Positions 44,882 through 54,328 of a DNA stretch of 64,000 nt are shown here, in pieces. The notes under the pieces are model-generated. The model ran no database searches. It saw only the letters and a program-made list of their open reading frames with translations, and had not been told where the DNA came from. The stretch is from NCBI GenBank assembly GCA_016722025.1, contig JADKGZ010000002.1, positions 310,001 to 374,000 of the forward strand, written 5' to 3'. The stretch comes from Acidimicrobiaceae bacterium. Its GTDB lineage: Bacteria > Actinomycetota > Acidimicrobiia > Acidimicrobiales > Ilumatobacteraceae. The stretch's first letter is position 1, and each line of letters opens with the position of its first letter. The position numbers and the translations under genes are program-made.

Positions 44882-45322
44882 TCACTGTGCCAGTCGGCGT
44901 TCGTTCCTGCCCCTGCGAATGCGGCGAACCACGCCGATCACCCCGATGGTGAGGGTGAGGCCGATGATGAGGCACACCACCACGATGATGCGCGTGGGCA
45001 ACGTGCGCGTGCCGAGGAAGATGTACAGATCGGGAACGATGAAGGCCACCAACGAGATGAAGGCCCATTTGATGGCCTGCTTGAAGTGGTCGTCGATGAA
45101 GCTGAGCACCATGCGCGGCGTGGTGAACGCGTCGACGATGGCCGAGCTGAGATCGAGCGACAGGTAGATCCACGGGTTCAGCCCGTAGTCGCCCACTGCG
45201 GCCCAGACGATGACGGTGCGGATGAGCGACCACACCACCACGATGCCCGCCCACGTGCGGCTGAGACGCTTGCGGCGCTGCAACGTCTCCGCATCGTGAG
45301 GTTGCAGCTCGGCGGTCATCAC
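44882..45322 (-). CDS. Small integral membrane protein
   Basis: A 146-residue protein with helices at about residues 24-45, 52-68, 84-104 and 110-130, and a basic tail RRIRRGRNERRLAQ. The segment YGLNPWIYLSLDLSSAIVDA followed by RMVLSFIDDHFKQAIKWAFI gives no family I can name. It lies between the flavodoxin-like gene and the helicase gene on the same strand, without close coupling. Confidence 0.5.
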   Translation of the reverse strand: MMTAELQPHDAETLQRRKRLSRTWAGIVVVWSLIRTVIVWAAVGDYGLNPWIYLSLDLSSAIVDAFTTPRMVLSFIDDHFKQAIKWAFISLVAFIVPDLYIFLGTRTLPTRIIVVVCLIIGLTLTIGVIGVVRRIRRGRNERRLAQ

Positions 45323-45373
45323 GGTGAATTCAATCAGCTACCGGCGAGTGCTGCGTGGTCGCCACCACTGCCG

Positions 45374-48156
45374 CTACAGGCGCTTCAGCGGCGCCCACGC
45401 CAGCGACAGGTGCTTGGTGCCGGCCTCGCGGAAGCGGATGGTGGCCTCTGCTTTGTCGCCCTGCCCGCGAATCTCGATGATGACGCCTTCACCGAACGCC
45501 GGATGCTCGACATCGTCGCCGGTTCGTAGGCCCAGCTCCTGCGAGTTGGAGGGCGCCGGCTCGTGCCGGCGGCCGGCAGCGAGCGCGGCGTCGACGACTC
45601 GCTCACGATGCCAGTCGACGTCGTCATCGGGGTCGAAGCTGCTGACCGGCGAGCGGTACCCGCCGGAACCGGAACCGGAGCTCGATGCGCTGGAGCCGGA
45701 ACCACCGGTACCGGAGCCACCACCGGCTCGACGGTAGGGCGGCGGCGCGGCGCCGTCGTCGGTACTGCGCTTGCGGTACGACTGGCGGCCATACCCGCTG
45801 CGTCCGCCGACGGCGCCCGACTCCTCCACCAACGCCGTGGGTATCTCGTCGAGGAAGCGCGACGGCGGGTTGTAGTTGGTGGTGCCGAACAGCTGTCGGC
45901 TCCAGGCGTGGCTGACGAACAGCTTCTGCTGCGCGCGGGTGATGCCCACGTAGGCGAGGCGCCGCTCCTCCTCCATCTGCGTGGGCTCGGTGAGCGCGCG
46001 GCTGTTGGGGAACAAGCCTTCCTCCATGCCCACCAGGAACACCACCGGGTACTCCAGCCCCTTGGCGCTGTGCAGCGTCATCAGCACGACCTTGTCGTCG
46101 TCGTCGAGCTCGTCGGTGTCGGCCACCAGCGCCACCTGCTCGAGGAACTCGTCGATGCGGGTGAACTCGCGTGCCGAGCCGATCATCTCGCCGATGTTCT
46201 CCAGCCGGCCGGCCGCCTCCACGAGCCTTCCATCTCGGCTTCCAGCTCGGCCAGGTACCCGCTGCCGTCCATGACGGCCTGCAGCAGGTCGCCGGGGCCG
46301 TTGGCCTCGTCGGCGGCCAGCAGGCCGATCTCGTCGAGCAGGCGCACGAAGCTCTCCACCCCGCGCGCCGCTGGGCCGGTGAGCCCGGCCTCCTGCGCGT
46401 GGCGCATGGCCTCCGCAAACGAGATGCCATCGGCCTTGGCGAAGGCGTCGAGCTTGGCAACGCTGCCGTCGCCGACCCCTCGCTTGGGCACGTTGAGCAC
46501 CCGCTTGATGGAAACCTCATCGGCTGGGTTCACCACTGCCCGCAGGTACGCCATGGCGTCCTTGATCTCGCGCCGGTCGTAGAAGCGTGTACCGCCGACC
46601 ACCTTGTACGGGATGCCGAAGCGCATGAACGACTCTTCGAGCACCCGGCTCTGCGCGTTGGTGCGGTAGAAGGCGGCCATCTCCTTCCACATCACGTGAG
46701 CGTCGCGCTGCAGGTTCTGCATCGAGCGAGCCACGAAGGTGGCCTCGTCGCCTTCGTCCTCGGCGTGGTAGCGCATGATGCGGTCGCCACCACCCTTCTC
46801 GCTCCAGAGGTGCTTCTCCTTGCGATCGGGGTTGTTGCGGATGACGGCGTTGGCCGCATCGAGGATGGTCTGCGTGCTGCGATAGTTCTGGTCGAGCACG
46901 ATCGTGGTGACGTCGTCGAACGCCTCCTCGAACTGCAAGATGTTGCGCACATCCGCCCCGCGCCAGCCGTACACGCTGTTGTGCACGAGCATTCCGTTGG
47001 CGACGTAGTGGTGGGTGGGCTCGACCTCCAGGTCATACACGGGGCCGTCGTACTGCTGGATCTCGACGGTGTCGACCATCCGCAGCTCGTAGCAGCCACC
47101 GACGAGGACCAGCACCGTCATACCGGGCTGCAGGTGCGCCAACGGCTGCTCCGCGCCCGCGCCGTCGACGGGCACGACGTGCCCCGGCGTTCCCGACAAC
47201 ACGACGTCACCGGCGACAAGCCGCACGACACCACCCGAGTAGCGACCTCGGTGAACACGGCGGACCACGCCCAATTCGTTGATGCAGCAGTCGCCGGAAC
47301 CGTCGACCTTGTCGTCGACGCCAATTCGCTCGATCGGTACGGGGCCGCTCGGCGTGCTGACGAGGGTGCCGGGCAGGAGGCATTGGTCGCCGTCGCCGAC
47401 GATGGTGACCTGGCCGCTCTCGGCGGCGAGAGACAGGGCCAGCTCGTTCTGCGCCATGTTGGTGTCCTGGTACTCGTCGACCAGTACGTGCTGGAAGCGC
47501 TGCTGGTAGTGCGCCAGCACGTCGGGGTGCTCGCGGAACAGCTGCACCGTCTTCATCAGCAGATCGTCGAAGTCCATCGCGCCGGCCTTCGCCAGGCGGG
47601 CCTGGTAGTCGACGTAGACCTCGGCGTGCTTGCGGGTGAACGGGTTGTCGGCCTTCACCAACGCCTGGGCGGGCGTGACCAGCTCGTTCTTCCAGATGCT
47701 GATCTGCCCGTGCACGCCACGCGGCGGGAAGCGCTTGGCATCGAGCCCGAGGTCGCGGATGACGTAGCCGGCCAGGCGTTGCGCATCGGCCTGGTCGTAG
47801 ATGCTGAACGTGCGCGGGTAGCCGATGGCCTCGGCGTTGGCGCGCAAGATGCGAACGCACGCCGAGTGGAACGTGCACACCCACATCGCCTTCACCATCG
47901 GGCCGACCAGCGCGGCCACCCGATGCTTCATCTCGTCGGCGGCCTTGTTGGTGAACGTGATCGCAAGGATGCTCGACGGCGGCACACCTTCATGGATGAG
48001 GTGTGCAATGCGATGCGTGAGCACGCGGGTCTTGCCCGAGCCGGCGCCGGCCACCACCAGCAGCGGCCCGCCGCGGTGCACGACCGCGTCGAGCTGATCG
48101 GGGTTCAGCGACGCCAGATCCAGCGGATCGACATCGAACAGGGACGGCTCACTCAT
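45374..48156 (-). CDS. UvrD/PcrA-type DNA helicase with an in-frame intein; one frameshift
   Basis: A superfamily 1A helicase of about 792 residues after splicing. Visible motifs are the Q-motif region LNPDQLDAVVHRGGP, Walker A AGAGSGKT, motif Ia ITFTNKAADEM, motif II VDEYQDTN, motif III GDGDQ-SVYGWRGA (split by the intein), then VLDQNYRST, and in the second part MTLHSAKGLEYPVVFLVGME and RRLAYVGITRAQ. A C-terminal Ser/Gly-rich linker and a tail domain follow. The frame breaks near 46225, where one base in GAGCC is missing; the second frame carries the last motifs. Such helicases act in excision repair and replication restart and are often essential, so the frameshift is probably an error. TAGGAT lies nine bases before the ATG. 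Confidence 0.85.
46978..47382 (-). mobile_element. Mini-intein of 135 residues inside UvrD/PcrA
   Basis: Between Q258 and the Ser of SVYGWRGA lies a block starting CLLPGTLVSTPSG (block A, Cys1), with SGTPGHVVPVDG (block B, T-x-x-H), VYDLEVEPTHHYVANG (block F) and MLVHN before the +1 Ser (block G). All catalytic splicing residues are there. The short middle part has no LAGLIDADG or HNH motif, so no homing endonuclease remains. The intein sits in helicase motif III, so splicing is needed for an active enzyme. Confidence 0.9.
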
Positions 48157-48213
48157 GGTGCAGCCATCCTACGGATGCACCGCGACCCGCCCATCGACCG
48201 GCAGCGACGACCC

Positions 48214-49563
48214 TCAGGCCGCACGGCGGCGAGGCGGCCCGGTGGCCTGGACGGTGCCATCGGGGTAGCGAATCGTGAGTTGTCGGTCTGGCCCCAACAT
48301 GACCACCCAGCCGGCCGAGTGGACCTTGCTGTGGTGGAGCGCACACAGCGGCAGCAGGTTGTCGAGATCCGTGCGCCCGCCGTGGCGCCACCAGCGCACG
48401 TGGTGGATCTTGCACCGATCGAAACAGGCCTCGCACCCAGGGACGGCACACCCCCGGTAGAGCGCTCGCAGCGCACGCCGCTGGGCACGGTTCGCCAGCC
48501 GGGTGGTGCGCCCGAGGTTCAGCTCGCCCGGCGCGTACAAGACCACCCCGTGCCGCACGATCACGGTGTGCACATCGGCCTCCCCGAACAGTTCGACCAG
48601 CACCCGATGCGGAACTTCAACCGGCAGCCCCCAATCGACGGTAGGCCCGCCCGGCCCCGAGCCGCCCGGCTCCGAGCCCACCAGATCCGGTTCGCCCTGC
48701 CCTGGCCGGCCAGACCCACCTGACCCCGTCGACCCATCCGACCGGCCAGACCCATCGGGATCACCCGAGGCAGCCGGCCCAGGGTCGTCGCTGGTGTCGA
48801 TGACCACGATGAACTCGGGCCGGCCCGCCCGCGGAGCCGCCCCACCGTCTTCGATGATCCGCGCCAACGCCCATGCCGCCAGGAACTCCTGCTTCGCAAC
48901 AGGGTCGGTAGGGCAACCCGCTGGCACCGACTCGGCGAACAGCGCCTCGATCTCCGCCACCAGGCGGGCGTTGAGCTTCACCCCGGTGAGCGGATCGAAC
49001 CGGCCCTGCAAGCACCACATGCCGTCGGCATCGGTCCATCGCCGTAGCCGCACGGCAGCCTTCTGCCGCTCGAACTTCGCCATGCCGTCGTCTCGCTGGA
49101 TGGACCGCGCCTCATGCTCGAGCCGCTTGCGGAAGTCGCCCACCGATGCCGCCGCGGCAAGCCCGACGAGCCCATCCGCACGCCGCATCAGCTCCGCCCG
49201 CTGCTGCCCTTCCAGCCCCTTCGCCGCCTTCGTGACCGCATCGACGTGGCCGGGCGTGACCGACCCGTCGTTCAACGCACCTGCAAGCGCCGGTGTGGCG
49301 CCCAACGTGCCCGACCGCTCCAGCACACGACCGGCCTCGCCCTGCGACCCACGCCCGGCCTCCGCAATGGCCTGCTCGGGAAACGACGCACACCCGGCCA
49401 ACGCAGCCGCCAGCTGGGCCTCGGCCGCCGCCAGCCACGACCTGACCACCGCCACCGACCGCAGCCCGCCCTGCAGCTCTGCCCGCGACGCCGAGCCCGC
49501 ACCGGCGGCGGCCCGCACCGATGCGACCCCTCGCACCCGCTCGCACACCGCCCCGACGTCCAT
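48214..49563 (-). CDS. DUF222 / HNH endonuclease (13E12 repeat family)
   Basis: A 449-residue protein: DUF222 domain at about residues 30-250, a low-complexity Gly/Ser/Asp/Pro stretch at about 255-310 (DPDGSGRSDGSTGSGGSGRP), and a C-terminal HNH nuclease (CAVPGCEACFDRCKIHHVRW, then GGRTDLDNLLPLCALHHSKV) with zinc-type Cys residues. Such genes are multi-copy in actinobacterial genomes and have mobile-element-like spread; function is uncertain. TACGGT seven bases before the ATG supports a leaderless start. It lies 58 bases upstream of the intein-bearing helicase gene on the same strand. Confidence 0.85.
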   Translation of the reverse strand: MDVGAVCERVRGVASVRAAAGAGSASRAELQGGLRSVAVVRSWLAAAEAQLAAALAGCASFPEQAIAEAGRGSQGEAGRVLERSGTLGATPALAGALNDGSVTPGHVDAVTKAAKGLEGQQRAELMRRADGLVGLAAAASVGDFRKRLEHEARSIQRDDGMAKFERQKAAVRLRRWTDADGMWCLQGRFDPLTGVKLNARLVAEIEALFAESVPAGCPTDPVAKQEFLAAWALARIIEDGGAAPRAGRPEFIVVIDTSDDPGPAASGDPDGSGRSDGSTGSGGSGRPGQGEPDLVGSEPGGSGPGGPTVDWGLPVEVPHRVLVELFGEADVHTVIVRHGVVLYAPGELNLGRTTRLANRAQRRALRALYRGCAVPGCEACFDRCKIHHVRWWRHGGRTDLDNLLPLCALHHSKVHSAGWVVMLGPDRQLTIRYPDGTVQATGPPRRRAA

Positions 49564-49570
49564 ACGAACA

Positions 49571-49601
49571 ACCGTACTGAAGGGGTATCACAGAGTACCC
49601 C
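49571..49601 (-). promoter_or_regulatory. Promoter and inverted repeat of the HNH gene
   Basis: TACGGT (49571-49576, minus strand) is the -10. GGGGTA (49582-49587) and TACCCC (49596-49601) form an inverted repeat with an eight-base spacer over the -19 to -38 region, a plausible operator. Confidence 0.4.
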
Positions 49602-49761
49602 GAACGCTGGGCCGACCCAAGAAAGACTCACGGAGCCAGTCGGCCATCAACCCAGCCTGGTCGAGCACCAGGTCCAAGGCCCGAGCAGCGATCGACGCGA
49701 AGAGAAGGACCCCGCAGCAGCGAGCAGAAGACGCACCGGCCGCCGCGCACCGGCCGGCCGC

Positions 49762-49767
49762 TAACGT
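49762..49767 (+). promoter_or_regulatory. Leaderless -10 box before the ClC upstream ORF
   Basis: TAACGT, seven bases before the ATG at 49775. Confidence 0.35.
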
Positions 49768-49774
49768 CGCCGCA

Positions 49775-49822
49775 ATGGTCGAGACCGATGCAGCCGCCAT
49801 CGCCCGAGCGGTCGCCTCATGA
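49775..49822 (+). CDS. Possible 15-codon upstream ORF coupled to the ClC gene
   Basis: ATG 49775 opens MVETDAAAIARAVAS and ends at TGA 49820-49822, which overlaps the ATGATG start of the channel gene. The box at 49762 has the right spacing for leaderless translation. It may be a coupling leader for the channel, or the true N-terminus of the channel if a base is missing. Confidence 0.3.
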   Translation: MVETDAAAIARAVAS

Positions 49823-50982
49823 TGGCCAAGGCCCGGCTGGCGCTCTTCGCCACCATCGGCGGGGCCCTCACCGGGCTCATCTCGTACGCGTTCCTGCGCA
49901 GCCTCGACTGGGCCACGAACACACGCATCGCGCACGGCTGGTTGGTGTGGCTGCTGCCGGCCGTGGGGCTGCTGGTCGGCGCCGCCTACCACTACCTCGG
50001 CGGTCGCGCGAAGGGCGGTACGCCGGCAGTCATCGAGCAGGGTCACCTGTTCACGCACGGCGTGCCGGCGCGCATGGCGCCGATGATCTTCGGCGGTTCC
50101 GTGGTCGGCCACCTCGCCGGCGCCTCGGTGGGCCGCGAGGGCGCGGCGCTACAGATGGCCGGCTCCGTCACCGACTCGGCGGCGCGCCTCGCGCGCCTGC
50201 CCGCCGACCAACGGCGGCTGCTCATCGCCGCCTCGCTCGCCGGCGGATGGGGCGCAGTCTTCGGGGTGCCCTTCACCGGCATCGCGTTCATGTTGCAGGT
50301 CACGCGACGCCATCGATGGCAGGCGGTGCTGCCCGCCGTGTGCTCGGCCTTCGCCGGCAAGGTGGTGGTGGATGCACTCGGCTACCGGATGACCAACCGG
50401 CCACATCTGCCGGCACCGCGCTGGGTGATCGCCCTGCCCTTCCAGTTGCTGCTGGCGGGTATCGCATTCGGCCTCGTCGCTCGCCTGTTCGTGTGGCTGC
50501 TGCACAGCATCAGAGCGCAGATGGCGCACCTGGTCGGCTGGCCGCCAGCGCGACCTGTCGTGGGCGGCGTCGCCACCCTCGGCCTGATGGTGCTGGTCGG
50601 GCGCGACTACCTGGGGTTGTCGAGCACTCTGCTCACCCCCGCCTTCGCGGGCGACCACGTCGATTGGTGGGTGCCACTGTTGAAACTGCTGTTCACCGCG
50701 ATCGCGTTGGGCAGCGGCTTCGTCGGCGGCGAAGTGCTGCCGCTGTTCGTGATGGGCGGCACGCTCGGTGCCGCCATCGCACCGGGCCTGCACGCGCCCG
50801 CACCGCTGCTGGCCACCACCGGCTCGGCGGCGGCGTTCTCTGCGGCGGCGAGCGTGATGCTCACCGGGGTGGTGCTCACCGTCGAGCAGTTCGGCTGGCA
50901 CACGTTGCTGCCCGCACTCATCGTCGGCGCCACGGCCCGCCTTGCCGCGGGCAGACCCGGGCTCTACGTCGCCCACCACTGA
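49819..50982 (+). CDS. ClC-family chloride channel/transporter
   Basis: A 387-residue membrane protein with about ten to twelve helices. The GASVGREGAALQMAGS segment is the GREGP-like selectivity element with the gating Glu, AASLAGGWGAVFGVPFTGIA is the helix around the next element, and LFTAIALGSGFVGGEVLPLF is the GxFxP-like element, here with GGEVLP. It is shorter than E. coli ClcA and lacks CBS domains. Chloride or another halide is the likely substrate; fluoride-type ClC proteins differ in these elements. It starts within the upstream ORF stop codon. Confidence 0.75.
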   Translation: MMAKARLALFATIGGALTGLISYAFLRSLDWATNTRIAHGWLVWLLPAVGLLVGAAYHYLGGRAKGGTPAVIEQGHLFTHGVPARMAPMIFGGSVVGHLAGASVGREGAALQMAGSVTDSAARLARLPADQRRLLIAASLAGGWGAVFGVPFTGIAFMLQVTRRHRWQAVLPAVCSAFAGKVVVDALGYRMTNRPHLPAPRWVIALPFQLLLAGIAFGLVARLFVWLLHSIRAQMAHLVGWPPARPVVGGVATLGLMVLVGRDYLGLSSTLLTPAFAGDHVDWWVPLLKLLFTAIALGSGFVGGEVLPLFVMGGTLGAAIAPGLHAPAPLLATTGSAAAFSAAASVMLTGVVLTVEQFGWHTLLPALIVGATARLAAGRPGLYVAHH

Positions 50983-51018
50983 CCCGCCGCCCTCGGGCTG
51001 CTTTCGCGGCCACGCCGT

Positions 51019-51024
51019 TAGGGT
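51019..51024 (+). promoter_or_regulatory. Leaderless -10 box for the DUF445 gene
   Basis: TAGGGT, seven bases before ATG 51032. Confidence 0.4.
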
Positions 51025-51031
51025 CGCCGCC

Positions 51032-52285
51032 ATGGACGTGATGTCGGCGAGCGATCGCGAACGCAAGGCCGCGATGCAGCGCATGAAGCGCCTCGCGCTC
51101 GGCCTGCTCGTGCTGGTCACTATCGTCTTCCTACTGGCCCGCTGGCAGGAAGAGCACCACCAGTGGCTGGGCTTCGTGCGCGCGTTCGCCGAGGCCGCCA
51201 TGGTGGGCGCGCTGGCCGACTGGTTCGCGGTCACGGCGCTCTTCCGCCACCCGCTGGGCATCCCCATCCCGCACACGGCGATCATCCCTCACCGCAAGGA
51301 TCAGATCGGCGCATCGCTGGGCGACTTCGTGCAGCAGAACTTCCTCACCCGCGAGGTGCTCGACGACCGCCTCGCCAATGCCCACGTCGGCCGCCGGCTG
51401 GGCACCTGGCTGAGCGAGCCGGCCAATGCCACCAAGGCCGGGGAAGGCGTGGCCGACGCGCTGCGCGGCAGCCTCGAGGTGCTCGACGACCGCGATGTGA
51501 GCACCGCGCTGGAAGGCCTCATCGAGCGCAAGATCCGCACCACGCCGGTCGCGCCGCTGATGGGGCGCGCACTCGACGTGGCCATGGAAGGTGGCCACCA
51601 CCAGCGATTGCTCGATGCAGTGCTCACCGGCCTGGCGGGCTTCCTCGACGACAACCGCACCACCTTTCGCACGCGCCTGGAGCAGGAGTCGCCGTGGTGG
51701 ATTCCCGAGCCCGTCGACGACCGCATCTTCGAGAAGATCTACACCGCGGTGCATCGCTTCATCGGCGACGTGGGCAGCGACGACAAGCACGAGGTGCGCG
51801 AGGCCATCGACCAGCGCGTGCTGGCCTTCGCCGGCCGCCTGCGCGCCGACCCGGAACTGGTGGCCAAAGGCGAAGAGCTGAAGAACGAGTTGCTCGCTCA
51901 TCGCGACGTGCGTGCGTGGCTGCAGTCGTTGTGGGGAGAGGTGAAGCGCAGCACCCTCACCGCCACCGACGACCCCGAGAGCGAGCTGCGCCAACGCATC
52001 GATCGCTCGCTGGTGCACCTCGGTGAGCGCCTGCGCGACGAGCCCGAGCTGCAGCGCAAGGTCGACGAGTGGGTGCAGCGCGCCGCCGGCTACGTGGTCG
52101 ACCACTACCGCGGCGAGGTGGCGGAGATCATCAGCTCCACCGTGCAGAAGTGGGACGGCAAGGCCACAGCCGAACGCCTGGAGTTGCAGGTGGGCCGCGA
52201 CCTGCAGTTCATCCGCATCAACGGCACCATCGTCGGCGGCTTGGCCGGTGTGGTGATCTACACGGTCAGCCGGTTCCTGTTCTGA
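51032..52285 (+). CDS. DUF445 family membrane-associated protein
   Basis: A 417-residue protein: an N-terminal helix (LALGLLVLVTIVFLLARW), then FAEAAMVGALADWFAVTALF and RHPLGIPIPHTAIIPHRKDQ, which are hallmarks of DUF445/YjiN, a long helical middle part, and a final helix GTIVGGLAGVVIYTVSRFLF. Family function is unknown; the topology resembles a membrane hairpin with a long coiled cytoplasmic or outer part. Single gene with its own promoter box. Confidence 0.85.
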   Translation: MDVMSASDRERKAAMQRMKRLALGLLVLVTIVFLLARWQEEHHQWLGFVRAFAEAAMVGALADWFAVTALFRHPLGIPIPHTAIIPHRKDQIGASLGDFVQQNFLTREVLDDRLANAHVGRRLGTWLSEPANATKAGEGVADALRGSLEVLDDRDVSTALEGLIERKIRTTPVAPLMGRALDVAMEGGHHQRLLDAVLTGLAGFLDDNRTTFRTRLEQESPWWIPEPVDDRIFEKIYTAVHRFIGDVGSDDKHEVREAIDQRVLAFAGRLRADPELVAKGEELKNELLAHRDVRAWLQSLWGEVKRSTLTATDDPESELRQRIDRSLVHLGERLRDEPELQRKVDEWVQRAAGYVVDHYRGEVAEIISSTVQKWDGKATAERLELQVGRDLQFIRINGTIVGGLAGVVIYTVSRFLF

Positions 52286-52358
52286 AGCCGGCTGTTCGGG
52301 CGGCGCCCGCGGGCGGTCGCTCACAGATCACTCACACCTGCGCGCTTCACTCGCCGAC

Positions 52359-54284
52359 ATGAAGCACCACCTGAAGCACCTCGCCGCCGTCGTGTCGTTC
52401 GCCGGCACGTTCGCTGTCACGCTGGTCGCCACCGGCGGCACGACGTTGGCGGCGCACGCCGCAGGCACCCGCTACGTCGACATGGTCTTCGACACCACCA
52501 CGGTGGCGAGCAACGTGGTCTACGCCACCGCGCCGGCACTGGTGACCGGCGTGCCCACCGATCTGCTGCTCGACGTGTACCAGCCGGTCGGCGACACCAG
52601 CACCAGCCGGCCGGTGTTGATCGCGATTCACGGCGGCGGCTTCAAGACCGGCTCGAAGGCCACCCTGAGCGGCATCGCACAGGAGTGGGCTCGCCGCGGG
52701 TACGTGGTGTTCAGCATCAACTACCGGCTCGATGCCGGCAACCAGTGCCAGGCCGTGCAAGACGGCAAGGTGCCGCCCGGTGAGCTGGCGGCTGAAGCCG
52801 AGCGCTGCCGCAACGCCGTGGAGGCGGCGCAGTACGACTCGCAGGCCGCCATCCGGTGGGTGCGCGCGCATGCCGGCACCTACGGCATCGATGCCACCCG
52901 CGTGGCGGTGATGGGTTCGTCGGCAGGCGCCGTCACCGCACTGAACCTGGCCTACCAGAGCGACACCCCCGGCGATGTCGGCGACTACGACGGCTACGAC
53001 TCTGCGATCGGCGCCGCGCTCGTGATGTCGGGCTGCGGGTACGACCCGTCAAAGATCGGCGCGGGCGATGCCGCGGTGGCGATGATCCACGCCGAGCTCG
53101 ACGGCGCGGTGCCGATGCAGTGCGCCATCGCGACTGCGGCGATCGCCCGCTCGCGCGGCCTCGTTGCCGAGACGATGCTGTGGTACGGCGAGGGCACCCA
53201 CGCGAAGGGGCTCTATGAGAAGTACCAGAGCACCATCGACCCCGTCTGGACCCAGTTCCTGATCCGTGAACTGAGCCTCACCGACGGCGCCGCGCCCACC
53301 GTCGTGCCGCCCAACTCGACGACGGAGATCAGGGGCACACCCAACCGCTCGGCCGTGGTCTCGCTGGTGGCCACGGGTACGGCAGGCGGCGGGTACCTGC
53401 AGGCCTTGCCGTGCACCGCTGCCGCAGGGAGCACCAGCAACCTCAACACCGACGCCGCCGGCCAGACCCGCGCCGGGCTGGCCGTGGTTCGCTTCGATGC
53501 CGGCGGCACCGCCTGCGTGTACAACTCGATGGCCACCCATGTGGTGGTAGATCTGCAGGGCTACCTCGCAGAGGGTGCGTTCGACGATGTGACCGACGCG
53601 CGCCTGCTCGACACGCGCAGCGGCTCCACTCCTCGCGCTGGCTCGATGGCCGTGCTGCGTGGCGAGCCGAACCGCTCGGCCGTGCTCTCGCTGGTGGCCA
53701 CCGGCTCGCTCGGCTCGGGCTTCTTGCAGGCGCTGCCCTGTGGCAGTGCGCCCGGTGCCACGAGCAACCTCAACCTCGACGCCGCAGGGCAAACCCGCTC
53801 CGGACTGGCGATCGTGCCGTTCGGCGCCGACGGCACGGTGTGCCTGTACACCTCGGCGACCACCCATCTGCTCGTCGATCTGCAGGGCTACTTCACCGCC
53901 GGCACGTTCGACGACATCGCCGATGCACGCCTGCTCGACACCCGAGCCGGTGCTCGTGCCGCCGCGGGCGGCACCACCGTCATTCGCGGCAACCCCGGCT
54001 CGTCGGCGTTCGTGTCGCTCATCGCCACCGGCAGCCTGGGCAGCGGGTACCTCACCGCCCTGCCGTGCGACGCGACACCGGGCATCACCAGCAACCTCAA
54101 CATCGATGCCGCCGGCCTCACCATCGCCGGCACCGCCGTGGTGCGATTCGACACGGAGGGCGAAGCGTGCATCTACAGTTCCGTCGCCACTCACCTGGTG
54201 GTCGACCTGCAGGGCTACTTCAGCGCCGGATCGTTCGACGACATCGCCGACGCACGCCTGCTCGACACCCGCGGGTCGGGCTGA
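52359..54284 (+). CDS. Secreted alpha/beta-hydrolase (esterase) with RLLDTR-type repeats
   Basis: A 641-residue exported enzyme. Signal peptide at residues 1-35; hydrolase domain at about 36-305 with oxyanion HGGG (91-94), nucleophile Ser188 in GSSAG, and a late His in YGEGTHAKG. The BD-FAE/carboxylesterase-like build suggests short-chain esters. Three repeats of about 105 residues follow, each with IRGTPNRSAVVSLVATG-like opening, LPC, TSNLN-DAAG, VVDLQGYF and DARLLDTR. Similar repeats end the subtilase at 32030, so they may bind the cell surface or a polymer, which is inferred. The ATG comes without a clear ribosome binding site. Confidence 0.75.
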   Translation: MKHHLKHLAAVVSFAGTFAVTLVATGGTTLAAHAAGTRYVDMVFDTTTVASNVVYATAPALVTGVPTDLLLDVYQPVGDTSTSRPVLIAIHGGGFKTGSKATLSGIAQEWARRGYVVFSINYRLDAGNQCQAVQDGKVPPGELAAEAERCRNAVEAAQYDSQAAIRWVRAHAGTYGIDATRVAVMGSSAGAVTALNLAYQSDTPGDVGDYDGYDSAIGAALVMSGCGYDPSKIGAGDAAVAMIHAELDGAVPMQCAIATAAIARSRGLVAETMLWYGEGTHAKGLYEKYQSTIDPVWTQFLIRELSLTDGAAPTVVPPNSTTEIRGTPNRSAVVSLVATGTAGGGYLQALPCTAAAGSTSNLNTDAAGQTRAGLAVVRFDAGGTACVYNSMATHVVVDLQGYLAEGAFDDVTDARLLDTRSGSTPRAGSMAVLRGEPNRSAVLSLVATGSLGSGFLQALPCGSAPGATSNLNLDAAGQTRSGLAIVPFGADGTVCLYTSATTHLLVDLQGYFTAGTFDDIADARLLDTRAGARAAAGGTTVIRGNPGSSAFVSLIATGSLGSGYLTALPCDATPGITSNLNIDAAGLTIAGTAVVRFDTEGEACIYSSVATHLVVDLQGYFSAGSFDDIADARLLDTRGSG

Positions 54285-54289
54285 ACGAA

Positions 54290-54328
54290 CTGAACCGAGA
54301 CGAGCCCGACGTGGGTCGGTCGGTTCAG
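54290..54328. terminator. Hairpin between convergent genes
   Basis: CTGAACCGA (54290-54298) pairs with TCGGTTCAG (54320-54328), with an inner CCGAC/GTCGG pair. It lies between the esterase and the methyltransferase stops and could end transcription from both sides; there is no U-run. Confidence 0.35.

Noticed and set aside
46171..48723. 850-residue open frame on the plus strand over uvrD and the HNH gene
   Set aside because: Covers two minus-strand genes with clear motifs; its own translation is His/Val/Arg-rich without any domain.
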